A stretch of 64,000 nucleotides of DNA from Epiperipatus broadwayi. Taxonomy: Eukaryota; Onychophora; Udeonychophora; Euonychophora; Peripatidae. The translations under genes were made by a program, and so were the position numbers. Location: the NCBI GenBank assembly GCA_028023455.1, contig JAQFVV010000018.1, positions 10,808,771-10,872,770 of the forward strand, in the 5' to 3' direction. The notes beneath the pieces were generated by a model. That model saw only the letters and a list, made by a program, of their open reading frames with translations. It was not told the DNA's origin and made no database searches. Positions 36,914-47,734 of this stretch are shown here, in pieces (positions within the stretch are counted from its first letter, which is position 1; the number at the start of each line of letters is the position of its first letter).

Positions 36914-37160
36914 TGCCAAAACATGATTCACTTTTCAACCAACCTCAAACATTTCAAGAATATAAAACTGACCTAAAGAAGACTATTTGGATTGATGAAC
37001 AACAGGAGAATATTAGATCTCAGCTAATGAAACAAAAATTTTAGGAGGGTGGTAGAAAAGAGTATGCTGAGAGCATTATAAACATGTGAACTATCCAAAA
37101 AGCAAATCATATAGATGGTATGCAGAAACCTACCTTGGGAAATAAAATGTATGTTGTGGA
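36914..37160 (+). pseudogene. Gag remnant
   Basis: From the ATG at 36914: MPKHDSLFNQPQTFQEYKTD, then KKTIWIDEQQENIRSQLMKQ, a stop, and EGGRKEYAESIINM. This is a charged helical segment with no visible zinc knuckle. The position immediately after the PBS leader, before protease and RT, supports a gag identity; sequence alone does not. It is broken by at least three stops. Confidence 0.5.
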
Positions 37161-37659
37161 AAGGGAATGGTAGGTAAGCAAAAGAAATAGACAAAATTTT
37201 GGATCAGATGAATGCAAGTAGATAAATATGAGGGGTTGAAGATCAGAAATTTATAATGACAGATGAGGCAAGGATCCCCAAAATAAAGGAAAGAGAGAAA
37301 CAAAAGGAAGTTGGACAAAGTGAATGAAACAAAATGAGGTCACTAACAAAATAGAAAGCAAATTGAAAACTTAGTGTGCTCATGGAAAGACTGGATCCTA
37401 TGTTATACTCATTAGGCCTATCCCAAAATCCTCATAGCAATGGGTCAAATGGAAGTGGCAATGCTCATAAGATTCAGATAATCAAATCTGTGGTAGCAGA
37501 AAGATTATATCACAGAATATTAAACAAGCAACCTAATATATCAGTTTAAGTAACAATGGAAAATAATCAAAAAGCTAAGGTAGAGCTCAAAAAATATGGG
37601 TAGACATCCAAATTAACAGGAAAATCTCACATTTTCCTAATTATGAAGGATTTAATGCC

Positions 37660-39070
37660 TGAGGATCAGATTTTTTACATAGGCATACATGCATCCTGGA
37701 TTATGGAAAGGGACAGGCCACATGTGAAGAGGAAATGATTAAGTTTTTAACACCTGACCTTTACAGTTCAATAGGTATCTTATATTATTACCAAAAAGTC
37801 AATGAAAGTTGTTATAATGGAAAAGGTTCGTGAGGTAAAAATGGCCAGGGGAAACTGAGAATGCCCACAGGCAAACATTGGAGAAATATAGTTGGGTCTT
37901 TTCAGATACACCTGGTATAATTTCAAGGATTTGAACAATGAATAAAATAAAAATTAAGACCAGCCCTTTAAATACTGGTCATATCCAATCCCTTATCAGT
38001 ATAGGAGAAAGTCAAGAATCAAATCAACCAGATGATGAAATAGGGGATTATATCCAAATGTTCATCTGCATATTGAAACTCTGGTTGTCATGAAGTAAAA
38101 AGATGATATGGTGATGTTGTTTTGATGCTCACCAACTCAACAAAATAATAGTCCCTGGTGTAATGCTCCATTACTTATGCAGGAATTATTAGAGAGATTC
38201 AGAGAAAAGGGGATTTTCTCATCATTCAATTTGATAGCCAGCTACTGGCAAATAAAATTGCATCCCAAGGATCATAAATATGCAGCATTTTGATATGATA
38301 GCTATTTGTATCAATTTAACTGAATGCTTTTTGGTTTGGTAAATAGTGAGGCAGGATCATTGAGATGCCTAGATCAACTGCTGTCAATGGAAATAAAAGT
38401 CTTAATCACTATGTATATAGATGATGTGCTATTGGCATCAGTAACTGTCAAAGAACATATAAGGAATGTGGAAATGTTAATAAAGGAATGCATGAACAAG
38501 GGGATCAAAGTAAATCTGAAAAAGAATGTTATTTCAGGTGGTGGCATTTTTGGGCCACATGATGGGGACTCAAGGGATTAGGTCTCATCCAGATAAAGTA
38601 ATGGCCATTAGGTTTTCCTCATATACAAGTCTAGAAAACAGATTTGATCATTCTTGGGTCTATATACCCTCTACAATAGATTCCATGAACATTGAAGAGT
38701 GGATGAAACCTTTGGGAATGGATGCTTGAACAGGATCAAGCATTTGAAGGTGTCCAAAAAAAATTTATGGAACAAGTTACATTATCATTCTCAGACATTA
38801 TGAACAGTTTATTGTGCAAATGGATAGAAGTGGAAACAGTTTGGGGGGACATTGTACCAGGTACAAGAGGATGATCAAATAGGTGTACTGTATTTTATAA
38901 GCTGATTACATTGGAGTTTGTATCTCCAAGAATATAATTTTACAGTAAGGTATTGCAACGGTCAGAGAATATTGTGGTTGACATTCTCAGTCAAAATCCC
39001 ACATGCCCCCAAGCTCAACACTTAAATGGGGAAAATATACCCAGCAGGTATAGGCCTGAAGATAAATGAA
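37660..39070 (+). pseudogene. Gypsy pol: protease trace, reverse transcriptase and RNase H
   Basis: RT: about 38235-38330 reads IASYWQIKLHPKDHKYAAF then YQFN, followed by LFGLVNS (gypsy MPFGL box). The catalytic YIDDVLLA is intact at 38414-38437. HIRNVEMLIKECMNKGIKVN and FLGHMMGTQGIR follow, the latter after a frameshift near 38530. RNase H: the last segment, YCNGQRIL..DILSQNP-like (about 38950-39005), matches the end of gypsy RNase H. The protease is hardly visible (about 37670-37760). The polyprotein would copy the element RNA into DNA; stops and shifts prevent this. Confidence 0.82.
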
Positions 39071-39289
39071 GAAATGGAGAGAAATCTTGAACAGTTGGCT
39101 CAGCCCCAACATGAAGATGTATAGTTGAAAGCATTAATTGTATATCTGGAAGGGAAAGAGACAATGAACATAGGATGGGTAAGAAATAAAATTGGGCATT
39201 ACAAACTGAACCAATCATTATATTGCAATATAAGATTCAGGATGATTGATGGAAGCCTGTTCTATCTCATCAAACAAGAAATGCCATCA

Positions 39290-39960
39290 TAGCTCATGTC
39301 CACTAGTTATATAAGCACTATGTACCTCCAAAACCAAACATTTGCTTTGGAAATGGTTCTATGGCCAGGTAAGCATACCAAAATTATCACAGTAATAAAC
39401 CAATGTGAAATCTGTCAAAAAATCAAAATGGCAAACAAGAGTTACATGCCTCTTATAATATCTATGATCCCAATGAGACCTTGAGAAATGATGGCTATGG
39501 ATTATTACAGTCCATTTCTAGCATTCAATAAAAAGAAATATTTTGTAGTAGTATACAACTTATATTCCAAATGTTTGGTCATGTACCCAGTCACTCAAGC
39601 AATTGCCAAAAACATGATATAGGTGGCCATGGAGAAACCTCAAGTCCTTTCGGACGATGGTACATCTTTCTTATCTGGAGTATGGTGTAAATGGATCCAA
39701 AGACAAGAAATAAAACATGTATTAATGTCCATCTGAAACCCACAATCTAACCCACATGAAAGGATGATGTGTGAGTTGGGGTGTTTATTTAGGACATACA
39801 TTCTTCCAAATCACAGGGATTGGGTCAAGCATGTCCTGCAGATGATAAACTATATTAACTGGTCAATTAATGAATCAATGGGGTTTTTACCAATATGATT
39901 GGTAAGCCTACTCCTAGATTGATAAAATCTGCCTTTCCAGGAATGGAAATCACCCATAGA
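39290..39960 (+). pseudogene. Gypsy integrase
   Basis: The zinc-binding region retains CEICQK (about 39400) after WPGKHTKIITVINQ. In the catalytic core the first Asp is in AMDYYSPF (about 39500), the second in LSDDGTSF (about 39646; usually SDNGT), and the Glu in QSNPHERMM (39743-39769). All three D,D-35-E residues are therefore still present. Stops after IPMRP, after KNMI and in the QSNP-upstream segment (Arg/Trp codons changed) inactivate it. The family role is insertion of the DNA copy into the host genome. Confidence 0.82.
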
Positions 39961-40182
39961 TCCTAGAGTTAATGTTACTTGAACATAGCAAATTCTAATC
40001 AAAAGAAGTCAAAGAAGAAATGAAAGACCAGTAGAGATCCACCATAGGTTTAAGATAGGGGATAGATCAATGGTAAAGTCATGACATGTGAGTGCCCCAC
40101 TATCAGGCAAGGGCCAATATTAAAATGACCTATAAGCCCCCAAAACAAGGTAATTCCATTTTGAAGTCTTCCCTGTGAGGGG

Positions 40183-42165
40183 TATTGCAAAAACCAGGTT
40201 TGAACCCTGCTGCAAAGTTAAATTACTTCTCTTAAAGCCCTCACTTAGATCCAGCACATATATGTATATTCATAATCATCATATGACCAACAGATATATA
40301 TATAATGATATTTTATTTCATGATTAAAAATATTATGAAGTGGCAGTAAAATTAAAAATAATAATTTGCTTTTATATATATAAATTTTAATTTTGAAATC
40401 AACTGAATAAACATTTTTCTTATTGTTATCACTGTAACAAATAAATAGATCCCTATATATTTCTTTATTTTATTAATCTTTTTTCTTTGCTTTTCCAAAT
40501 TCTTGGAAAATCCAGACTTGCGTTGTTAGCCGAGAGGTATCGCAGCCGCCATGCAAGCAAATAGTTGGTTGCAGACGGTTGTGGGTTCGTGTCCCGGCCG
40601 ATGCTATGACACATGGAAAAAAAAAAAAAAGGTTTATCTTTTGTTCAAATTTATAACTGAACAAGAGAAAGCAGATATGAATGTATAACAATAGTTTGGT
40701 CAAGCTAGATAAACATCAAATTTTGTTTTGTTTAAGATGAATTGATAAGTAGTAGGAATTTCTGTGAGAGTAAAATGTTATCAATATTTAAAATTGATTT
40801 AATTGTGTCCCAAAATATTTTATGTGATTGATAAAAATAAATGTAATGTGAAGAAAGAAAGTTCAAGAAGAAAACTTGGGGCATCTGGGTAGGCAGGAGA
40901 AAATAAAAGAAGAAAAAAAGGAGGGGTCAATAAGCTACTGCCAAACTGACAAACTAGCAAAAGTTTTTTTTTGCTAAAATATATAAGCAGCCAGGGAAGA
41001 AATTACCAATCTCAGAGTAGAAAAATTAGAATAAAAATGCCCAAGATAAGTAATATGAGTAAAAATGTCTAAGATAAGTAATATGAGTAGATTAGGGTAA
41101 AGTTCAAATGTGTTGGGCTCCTACTTAGTACCCTGCAAATGTAAACCAGTGGAAATCTTGCAGTCTGCCTATTGCATGTAAATCAGTGACCAAGGACTTC
41201 AGTTTAAACATACAGGAAAAAAAATTTTGACCATAAAATCAAAGACTGTACATAAAGAATGAGCTATTGAGTACAATACCTATATCTATTGTTCTAAATG
41301 TAAGCTTACTGAAGTATATCAACCTCATCTATTCCCAGAACAAAGATATATATATATATACTTTGTTGTTTAATATTGTTGTTTATTCAACTTCTCCTAA
41401 TGTAAGAAGAAGAGAATTTATATAATTATAATGTTAATTTGTGTTGTTATATTATATTTGTCAATCTTATTAAATGTCATTGAATAAAGGAAATATATGT
41501 ATGTATCTTCTCATAATATTCACAAGATAATTATTTTAAAGTTAATAAGCAATTAAGCAAACATAGGCTAAATCTAGATGGCCCAGAAATCATGAGGGTG
41601 TTAGCTCAATTTTATTTATTTTTCTTTTTCTGGGGTTTTAGGAATAAAGGGTGTAATAAAACATTAAAATTAGATCTTACTAACTCTATCACATCAATAT
41701 TTAGTTCAGAAATATTATGTATTAAAATGAGTCCAGTAAGACAATACCTCTGTGCTCGTGATACATCCATTTTCTTTAAGGGTGCAACCACCACCCTCCT
41801 GATACACTGAATTAGCAAAGGTCAGGCAAATCCCTCCCAAGAAAAGGAAGTAATCTATGAAAGTTATCCAGTGACTGTAATCAGAGATTGGTACTTGAAA
41901 TCAGTAAGTCATTGCTCTTAAATATACCAGGAAAACTAAATAGTCTTTAAGGGAGGTAAACCATATCGGGGAAATATACTAAACAGATAATCAATGTTAA
42001 CTTAGTGTTTGGTAATTGTCTATTCATTCCAATTTATGAATATGATACATAGTAAATCATTATATATATTGATTCTCCCATTGGCAATTTAAATCAGGAA
42101 ATGAAATTTAAATTAAATTCATTTTTCTGATATGTATACTGTAACAGTATACATATGCTGTTACA
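40183..42165 (+). repeat. 3' LTR, carrying a tRNA-like SINE insertion and a rearranged terminus
   Basis: It aligns with the 5' LTR from AACCAGGTTTGAACCC through most of its length. Three differences stand out. First, a ~115-bp tRNA-like insert at about 40520-40632 is absent from the 5' copy. Second, a duplication AAAAATG(C/T)C(C/T)AAGATAAGTAATATGAGTA is present twice at about 41032-41090. Third, the last ~70 bp of the 5' LTR are replaced by a short palindrome (42131-42155) before the terminal TGTTACA. Confidence 0.83.
40520..40632 (+). mobile_element. tRNA-derived SINE with poly(A) tail
   Basis: A GC-rich island in AT-rich DNA with A-box TAGCCGAGAGG (about 40529-40539) and B-box GGTTCGTGTCC (about 40584-40594), followed by CCGGCC and, after ACACATGG, an A14 tail ending at 40632. 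The spacing with an extra segment between boxes suggests a long-variable-arm tRNA (Leu/Ser type). A complete acceptor stem is not formed, so it is not a tRNA gene. In the 5' LTR the same position reads ACTTGTGGTAAAAAGG, which is either the empty site or a deletion product. No clean TSD is discernible. Confidence 0.75.
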
Positions 42166-42606
42166 TTAGTTTAAAATTAAAATAAAGGGAAAAATAAATC
42201 TTGAATAAAAATTGATTTATTAATAAGTTAAAAACAGAAATTAAAAGTTATGTTTAAATATATATATTGCATAGATGGAAAACTTTAAAAATAAAAAAAA
42301 AAGTAGTATTTAAAAGTAAGAAATTTTAAAAAAAGTAAAGATCTAAAGATTAGTAATTTTAATAAAAGTTATGTAAAAAAAAATAGAAATAAACGTTAAT
42401 TTCTATTTTAAGAATTATGTTTAATCTTAATAAATGGAAATTATTGTTTTATTAATTAAATATAAAGCAAACTAGCCCTTGGGGCACTTAAATAATGGAT
42501 AGGTCAGGATTGACCAATGCAAGCACCAAGCCATGCATGGGCCAGAAAGAAAAACATCCGAACCTTAGGATCAGTGATGTCATGTTCGATGGATCTGAAA
42601 ATTTAG
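42166..42606. other. AT-rich DNA between LTR element and ribozyme repeat
   Basis: Poly-A-rich stretches up to 42460, then a more GC-balanced 140 bp (AGCCCTTGGGGCACTTAAATAA onward) without recognisable content. Confidence 0.5.
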
Positions 42607-42776
42607 TGATAAGAAAGAACCATTAAGCATCACATGATCACTATCTCTTAATACTAGCACATATTTGTTTATAAACAAAGCAAAACTCTCCATACAGTAT
42701 TGCCACCCTGTGCCAACCAGAGTAATCAATGAATGCCAGAAGGCTAGTGCATAAAATCCCTATCTAATGCCTACTC

Positions 42777-42834
42777 ATCCAATATCCCAGACTAGTTTCT
42801 GGCTTGTGGCCATCGTCAGTGAGGAGCTTTGGAT
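42777..42834 (-). ncRNA. Type I hammerhead ribozyme (unit F1)
   Basis: Minus strand: AUCCAA-AGC-UCCUCA, CUGACGA, UGGC-CACAA-GCCA, GAAAC-UA-GUC, UGGGA-UA-UUGGAU. The catalytic core (CUGANGA, GAAA, and U-C at the cleavage site) is intact. Helix I has lost one G relative to unit R2 (UGGGA for UGGGGA), which weakens but does not abolish the inner pairing. Predicted cleavage follows the C of GUC (42790 side). Confidence 0.8.
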
Positions 42835-43232
42835 CTGAGAGAACTGCACCTAGGTCTTAGGATCTAATGCAACCCTCCAGCACCCACCTTTTATCTCTAC
42901 TTAACTACAAAAATATGAGAATGAAGTTGAAAACACAAAAATATTTTCAATCTAAGCTCAATAGCTTATATAGTTATATGGGTCTGAACTCAGTTCAACA
43001 CCCGTACATTTTGGTGTCTTTGGCTCTTTAACAATCATAGCCACCATTATCTTATTAGGCAGGATTGGTGTTACACCATTAAGCATCACATGATCACTAT
43101 CTCTTAATACTAGCACATATTTGTTTATAAACAAAGCAAAACTCTCCATACAGTATTGCCACCCTGTGCCAACCAGAGTAATCAATGAATGCCAGAAGAC
43201 TTGTGCATAAAATCCCTATCTAATGCCTACTC

Positions 43233-43291
43233 ATCCAATATCCACAGACTAGTTTCTGGCTTGTGGCCATCGTCAGTGAGGAGCTTTGGAT
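43233..43291 (-). ncRNA. Type I hammerhead ribozyme (unit F2)
   Basis: Same architecture as F1, with CUGACGA, the UGGC/GCCA helix II, GAAAC and GUC intact. Inner helix I pairs UCCUCA with UGUGGA, one U-U mismatch; outer helix I AUCCAA/UUGGAU is perfect. It should still fold. Confidence 0.8.
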
Positions 43292-43561
43292 CTGAGAGCA
43301 CTGCACCTAGGTTTTAATGGTTTAACACCAATCCTGCCTAATAGGATAATGGTGGCAATGGTTGTTAAAGAGCCAAAGACACCAAAATGTATGGGTGCTG
43401 AACTGAGTTCAGAGCCATATAACTATATAAGCTATTGAGCTTAGATTGAAAATATTTTTGTGTTTTCAACTTCATTCTCATAGTTTTGTAGTTAAGTAGA
43501 GATAAAAGGTGGGTGCTGGAGGGTTGCATTAGATCCTAAGGCCTAGGTGCAGTGCTATCAG

Positions 43562-43620
43562 ATCCAAAGCTCCTCACTGACAATGGCCACGAGCCAGAAT
43601 CTAGTCTGGGGATATTGGAT
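43562..43620 (+). ncRNA. Hammerhead ribozyme, core-mutated (unit R1)
   Basis: Helices I and II are retained (AUCCAA/UUGGAU, UCCUCA/UGGGGA, UGGC-CACGA-GCCA). The core reads CUGACAA (G8 to A) and GAAU (A15.1 to U). Both positions are essential in known hammerheads, so I expect no activity. Confidence 0.8.
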
Positions 43621-44018
43621 GAGTAGGCATTAGATAGGGATTTTATGCACAAGCCTTCTGGTATTCATTGATTACTCTGGTTGGCACAGGATGGCAATAC
43701 TGTATGGAGAGTTTTGCTTTGTTTATAAACAAATATGTGCTAGTATTAAGAGATAGTGATCATGTGATGCTTAATGGTTTAACACCAATCCTGCCTAATA
43801 GGATAATGGTGGCTATGGTTGTTAAAAAGCCAAAGACACCAAAATGTATGGGTGCTGAACTGAGTTCAGACCCATATAACTATATAAGCTATTGAGCTTA
43901 GATTGGAAATATTTTTGTGTTTTCAACTTCATTCTCATAGTTTTGTAGTTAAGTAGAGATAAAAGGTGGGTGCTGGAGGGTTGCATTAGATCCTAAGATC
44001 TAGGTGCAGTGCTCTCAG

Positions 44019-44077
44019 ATCCAAAGCTCCTCACTGACGATGGCCACAAGCCAGAAACTAGTCTGGGGATATTGGAT
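44019..44077 (+). ncRNA. Type I hammerhead ribozyme, best copy (unit R2)
   Basis: Helix I outer AUCCAA (44019-44024) pairs with UUGGAU (44072-44077). The internal loop is AGC opposite UA. Helix I inner UCCUCA (44028-44033) pairs with UGGGGA (44064-44069) with one U-G pair. CUGACGA is 44034-44040. Helix II is UGGC/GCCA with loop CACAA (44041-44053). GAAA is 44054-44057, followed by a two-pair helix III (AC/GU). The cleavage base is C44063. The internal loop in helix I plus a 5-nt loop II is the layout used for the loop-loop contact of fast type I ribozymes. The very short helix III matches metazoan PLE/retrozyme hammerheads, which are thought to work as dimers. Confidence 0.87.
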
Positions 44078-44196
44078 GAGTAGGCATTAGATAGGGATTT
44101 TATGCACAAGCCTTCTAGCATTCATTGAGTACTCTGGTTGGCACAGGGTGGCAATACTGTATGGAGAGTTTTGCTTTGTTTATGATAAGAAAGAAC

Positions 44197-45600
44197 TAAT
44201 ACTATAAAAAGAAAAATAATTGATTGTTGTATGATTCTGACTATTGATCTTCTATGAACTGTAGCTGTATTGCAGACTCCATGATGTAGAAGTCTTGCAA
44301 TAGATTTAATTTACTGCATCAGCTGAGGCCTCCCTGTGACAGTTCCTGATCCAAGTATTGGCAAGCAGCAGTTTCATCTTCAGAGAACAATCTACACAAA
44401 ATGCAAGACTTAGGATGGACTTTCCATAAACCTGCTGCAACCAGGAGGACTGGTAAAAACTTACTCTGGGAAGTATAAACTTTTTCAATATGAACTTATA
44501 GATCAATCTCTTAAACAAACTTTCAATTAGTAACCTAAAGTATGAACTCTTATCTGACTTAAAGAATTCTAAATCCCTTATTAAAATTTTTTTTTATGTG
44601 TAACATTTGCTAATCATTTCCATTTTTCTTTTTATTTATTTCTTTTTTTTGTTTGTTTGTTAACTAAATTATTAAATTTAAAGTTGGATGTAGATGGCTG
44701 CATAAATTCATTAAAGTTTTTTAGTTTGAAGGGGTTTAATTTCAGACTTGTTTCATAGTTGAGTCAATGCTAGTAGAGGGATATATGGGTGTTTATATTA
44801 ATGTAATGTGAAGCGTGTAAGCATACAGAACCACGTACCCAACTGAATGCATGACCAAAGGTGAAGTCATCATGTTGCAATGCAGAGTATTCCCTGTGAC
44901 ATTGATTTTCTTTCACTCTATGGATAGGGACTATAAATCAGCAATAGACTACTCTCCCTCCATATGAAGCATTTCTCTTAATGTTTTATATATGATTCCT
45001 TTGCCAGAGAGATGCACATTCCTGTACTAAACAAGGATTATTTCTTTTAAATAATATCATGCTGCAGATGCACATTCCTGTTAGTGTGGTTTTTATGCTA
45101 ACATCTTCCTACTGCATTGTTGTGCCTGTATATCACGAAGCAAGCATTGGTTTAGCTACAAACTTTTAGCCTGAGATTAGATGTTTTGAAGTTTTAATTG
45201 CATAATCTATGTAGCTTATCTATGCTCAACATTCTAAAATAAAAATATTATATAAACTGTCCATCTGCGCAGACTTACTAAAATAATTTAAATTTAAAAT
45301 TAATAATAAAAATTAAAGCAAGATTAATTTACTCCTCAAATTTAAAATTATATATATGTGACAATAAATGTTTTTGTGTGTTATTACTGGCAGTGTTTTT
45401 TTTTTTTTTTTTAAAAAAAAATATTGAAATACGTTTAGGAATTTAGATTTAAATCTCTGTGTCTCCTTGAGCTAGTGTGTCAAGGGCTAATAATCAATAA
45501 TAAAATAAATTAGATCTTAAGAAGTATCTGCCTATATTATAAATTTTCTAGGTTCGAATAGCCTAGTGGCACCCTGAATGGCAGATAGGGTAAGAGTCAA
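44197..45600. other. Non-coding DNA, partly higher GC; possible unidentified old repeat
   Basis: 44200-44520 and 44800-45180 have richer composition and phrases such as GATGCACATTCCTGT occurring twice (about 45012 and 45066). This suggests a transposon UTR, but I cannot name it. A T19-A9 run is at 45392-45420, and a B-box-like GGTTCGAATAGCC is at about 45552. Confidence 0.4.
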
Positions 45601-45606
45601 ATTTTC

Positions 45607-45775
45607 TCTGACCATTATGATACATTGGATGCCAACTAAATGTCCATCATAGGTAGTGACTCTACCATTAGCAATTTAAATAAGGAAATGAAACTATATT
45701 GAATTCATTTTTTCTGGTATGTATCTCTATATATATTTGTCGGGGACTAGATGTCCATCACCGGTTGTACTTGCA
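45607..45775 (+). repeat. Gypsy LTR 3'-end fragments
   Basis: ACTAAATGTCCATCATAGGTAGTGACTCTACCATTA (45634 on) and CAATTTAAATAAGGAAATGAAAC...CATTTTTTCTGGTATGTAT, then GACTAGATGTCCATCACCGGTTGTA (45745-45770), match the last ~170 bp of the 5' LTR at 36395-36532. The order is rearranged: the terminal ATGTCCATCA segment occurs both before and after the CAATTTAAATAAGGAAA segment. This is a solo-LTR remnant of the same family or a tandem rearrangement. Confidence 0.75.
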
Positions 45776-46309
45776 AAGATTAATATAATCTATACATTAA
45801 AATGGGATGTTGTCTATTGAATATAAACCATTGAGGTATCTGAACAGCAACAAACTCATGGAAATCAACTACATTAATGAAAATTTAATTAAAATACAAA
45901 ATTTCAAAGCATATTAGAATCTTTGGTTCAATATATTATCAGAATTAGTAATAAACCAAACCTCCTTAATTTTCTTTTTTCTACCTTGCTAATGATTTAT
46001 ATATAATCTGTTGCACATTGAGAATTTAGTGTTTGTTACACACACACACACACACATATATATAAAACTATAGATAGTTTAGAGCTTCTCACCATCTTAA
46101 GATACATATTCTACAATTAAGAACTACAATTTAGTATTTATTTATATAATTAAAATTGATATATAAATGTTTATATAATTAAATCCAGTTTATTATATAA
46201 ATTGAATTAAATATTTCTATAGATTGTTATTATAATAAAGAATAGAAATGAGATTATATTTACATAAACCGAAACTTTTAATTTTTGATATTGCTACTAC
46301 TTGACAATC

Positions 46310-46560
46310 CTTGAGGCTAAACAAGTTTTCTCATTAACTATTATAATTAGCCATTGAAAGTCCACCTTTTTTGTTAGCAATGCTAAAATACAAAACATCT
46401 TATTCTGTTCAATTCAATAGTTATCACTTTTATGTTTATGATATCATTGTTCAAATAAATCAACGCTTAGGCAATCCCTGATATCAATAACAATCAACAA
46501 TCTCAACCTATTGTCAAGGCAACCTCCTTTTTAACAATAAAAGTAAACTATTTAATTTGT
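46310..46560 (-). repeat. Diverged copy of the ~330-bp repeat (minus strand)
   Basis: The reverse complement contains AAAAAGGAGGTTGCCTTGACAATAGGTTGAGATT, then GGGATTGCCTAAGCGTTGA, matching the 745-1195 and 24085-27360 repeats. Single copy. A CA tract (46038-46054) lies upstream. Confidence 0.65.
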
Positions 46561-46569
46561 AAATAGACT

Positions 46570-47730
46570 TAAAATTCATTTAAAATGAAATAAGGATGAT
46601 ATCTAATACTTGTTTAAAAATAATCTACCATACTGGTGGCAATTTTTTTAAATTACTAAATCACATGTTTACTCCATTTTAAATAAACATTAAATATATT
46701 TATATATAAGAAAATATTCTCATTTTCATTTTTATGTGCAAAAGGAATTATTATCACCCTAACTATTTCCAGTAATATAAAAGTCTTTGAGATCGTATAA
46801 AATATAACTTTTTTGTTGCTATAAGCACATTCACATTTCCTTAGCCAGAATAGTTCAAAAGATAGTGATTTGTTTTTATTTATAAATGGCATAGTAAATA
46901 AGAAATAAAATTTTAAAAATTAAAATTTTACTTAAGATTTTTTTCACTTAGTGCAAAGAATCATTTTTTTGATACCATAGACATGTTTCTTTTTTAAAAG
47001 TGTCAGGGACATTGATACCATTTTTATTAGTAATAGATATACAGTTAATTAAATATGTGTCAATTAAATAGTAATTAACTAATTTCGATTTCTTTTATGA
47101 AAATGATTTCTCTTATGAGAGCTCCTGAGCTGTCTACCTTCACACTTGTTCTCATTAATTATATAACTTGATATACTTGTTTTCTGATTTTGTTTAAATG
47201 TTTTAAATATCATGCTATAAGAGCCAAACTTGTCTGATATGGTTTGACTTTGCTTACTTAATAACGAAGTGTTTTGTATTCCTAAGTAATTTAATAGTCT
47301 CATTTAAGCTAGAACAATAAAATAAATTAATTACTATATTTGAAATATGTACATTTGTAAATAACAATTACATTATATATTTCTTTGAGATAACCATTAA
47401 ATATATATATATGTGTGTGTGTGTGAAATTCCTAGATCATTAATTAGTAGATGAATATAAACTTGTATAGAATTATTGCTTATAGTGTTATATGTGTACA
47501 CATATTATTACATTTATAGATGTCAATGTGTGAATGAATGTATATTAGTAAATTTATAAACACAAAATTAAATATGTGACAGTGTAGTGTATTTTATAGG
47601 TCCAGCATCATAGAGCTAATATATATTTTTATAGATTATGATGATTTTGAAAAGGAAACAAAAATTATTCAAAATAAGTCAAAGTCACATCAACTAATAA
47701 TAAGAACAAGGCTTTTTAAAATTTATGTAT
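46570..47730. other. AT-rich intergenic DNA, no gene seen
   Basis: No recognisable element; TATA/TG tract at 47400-47424. ORFs at 46656-46892 and 47079-47303 are unremarkable. Confidence 0.5.
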
Positions 47731-47734
47731 ATAT

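Larger units (their letters stand above)
34623..42165 (+). mobile_element. Ty3/gypsy LTR retrotransposon, 7.5 kb, degenerate
   Basis: Two direct repeats of about 1.9 kb (34623-36532 and 40183-42165) flank gag-pol remnants in gypsy order: gag, protease, RT, RNase H, integrase. The 5' LTR ends CCTGTTACA and starts with the diverged inverse (A)GTAACAGG. A primer-binding site TGGTGCCCAGTGTGGGAC begins at 36534, and a purine tract GTGAGGGG lies just before the 3' LTR. No target duplication is visible (AATAT versus TTAGT). The two LTRs differ by many substitutions and indels, so insertion is old. Confidence 0.88.
42607..44196. mobile_element. Hammerhead-bearing ~456-bp repeat insertion, units F-F'-R-R', 14-bp target duplication
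   Basis: A perfect 14-bp direct repeat TGATAAGAAAGAAC (42607-42620, 44183-44196) bounds an insertion of 1562 bp. Inside are four units: F1 42621-43075, F2 43076-43313 (truncated), R1 43314-43770 and R2 43771-44182 (truncated about 50 bp short). The head-to-tail period is 456-457 bp in both orientations, and the F and R halves are inverted. Each unit encodes a hammerhead motif in the R direction. The left end is the unit's natural end (CATTAAGCATCAC) and the right end is internal. A related insertion with the reverse polarity is at 57810-58437. No protein is encoded; a 75-codon ORF occurs equally in both orientations and is incidental. Confidence 0.88.

Noticed and set aside
40520-40632. A functional tRNA gene
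   Set aside because: A- and B-boxes are good, but no acceptor stem closes the structure, and the sequence ends in ACACATGG plus poly(A), which indicates a SINE.
34618-42170. Target-site duplication of the gypsy element
   Set aside because: Flanking bases (AATAT and TTAGT) do not match, and the 3' terminus is rearranged.
42958-43895. Nearly identical 75-codon ORFs at 42958-43185 (minus) and 43668-43895 (plus)
   Set aside because: They are the same part of the inverted ~456-bp hammerhead repeat seen twice. The frame is not conserved in all units or in the 57.8-kb copy, so a protein is unlikely.
43076-44182. CRISPR-like array
   Set aside because: Units are ~456 bp, inverted in part, without short direct repeats and unique spacers; the DNA is eukaryotic.
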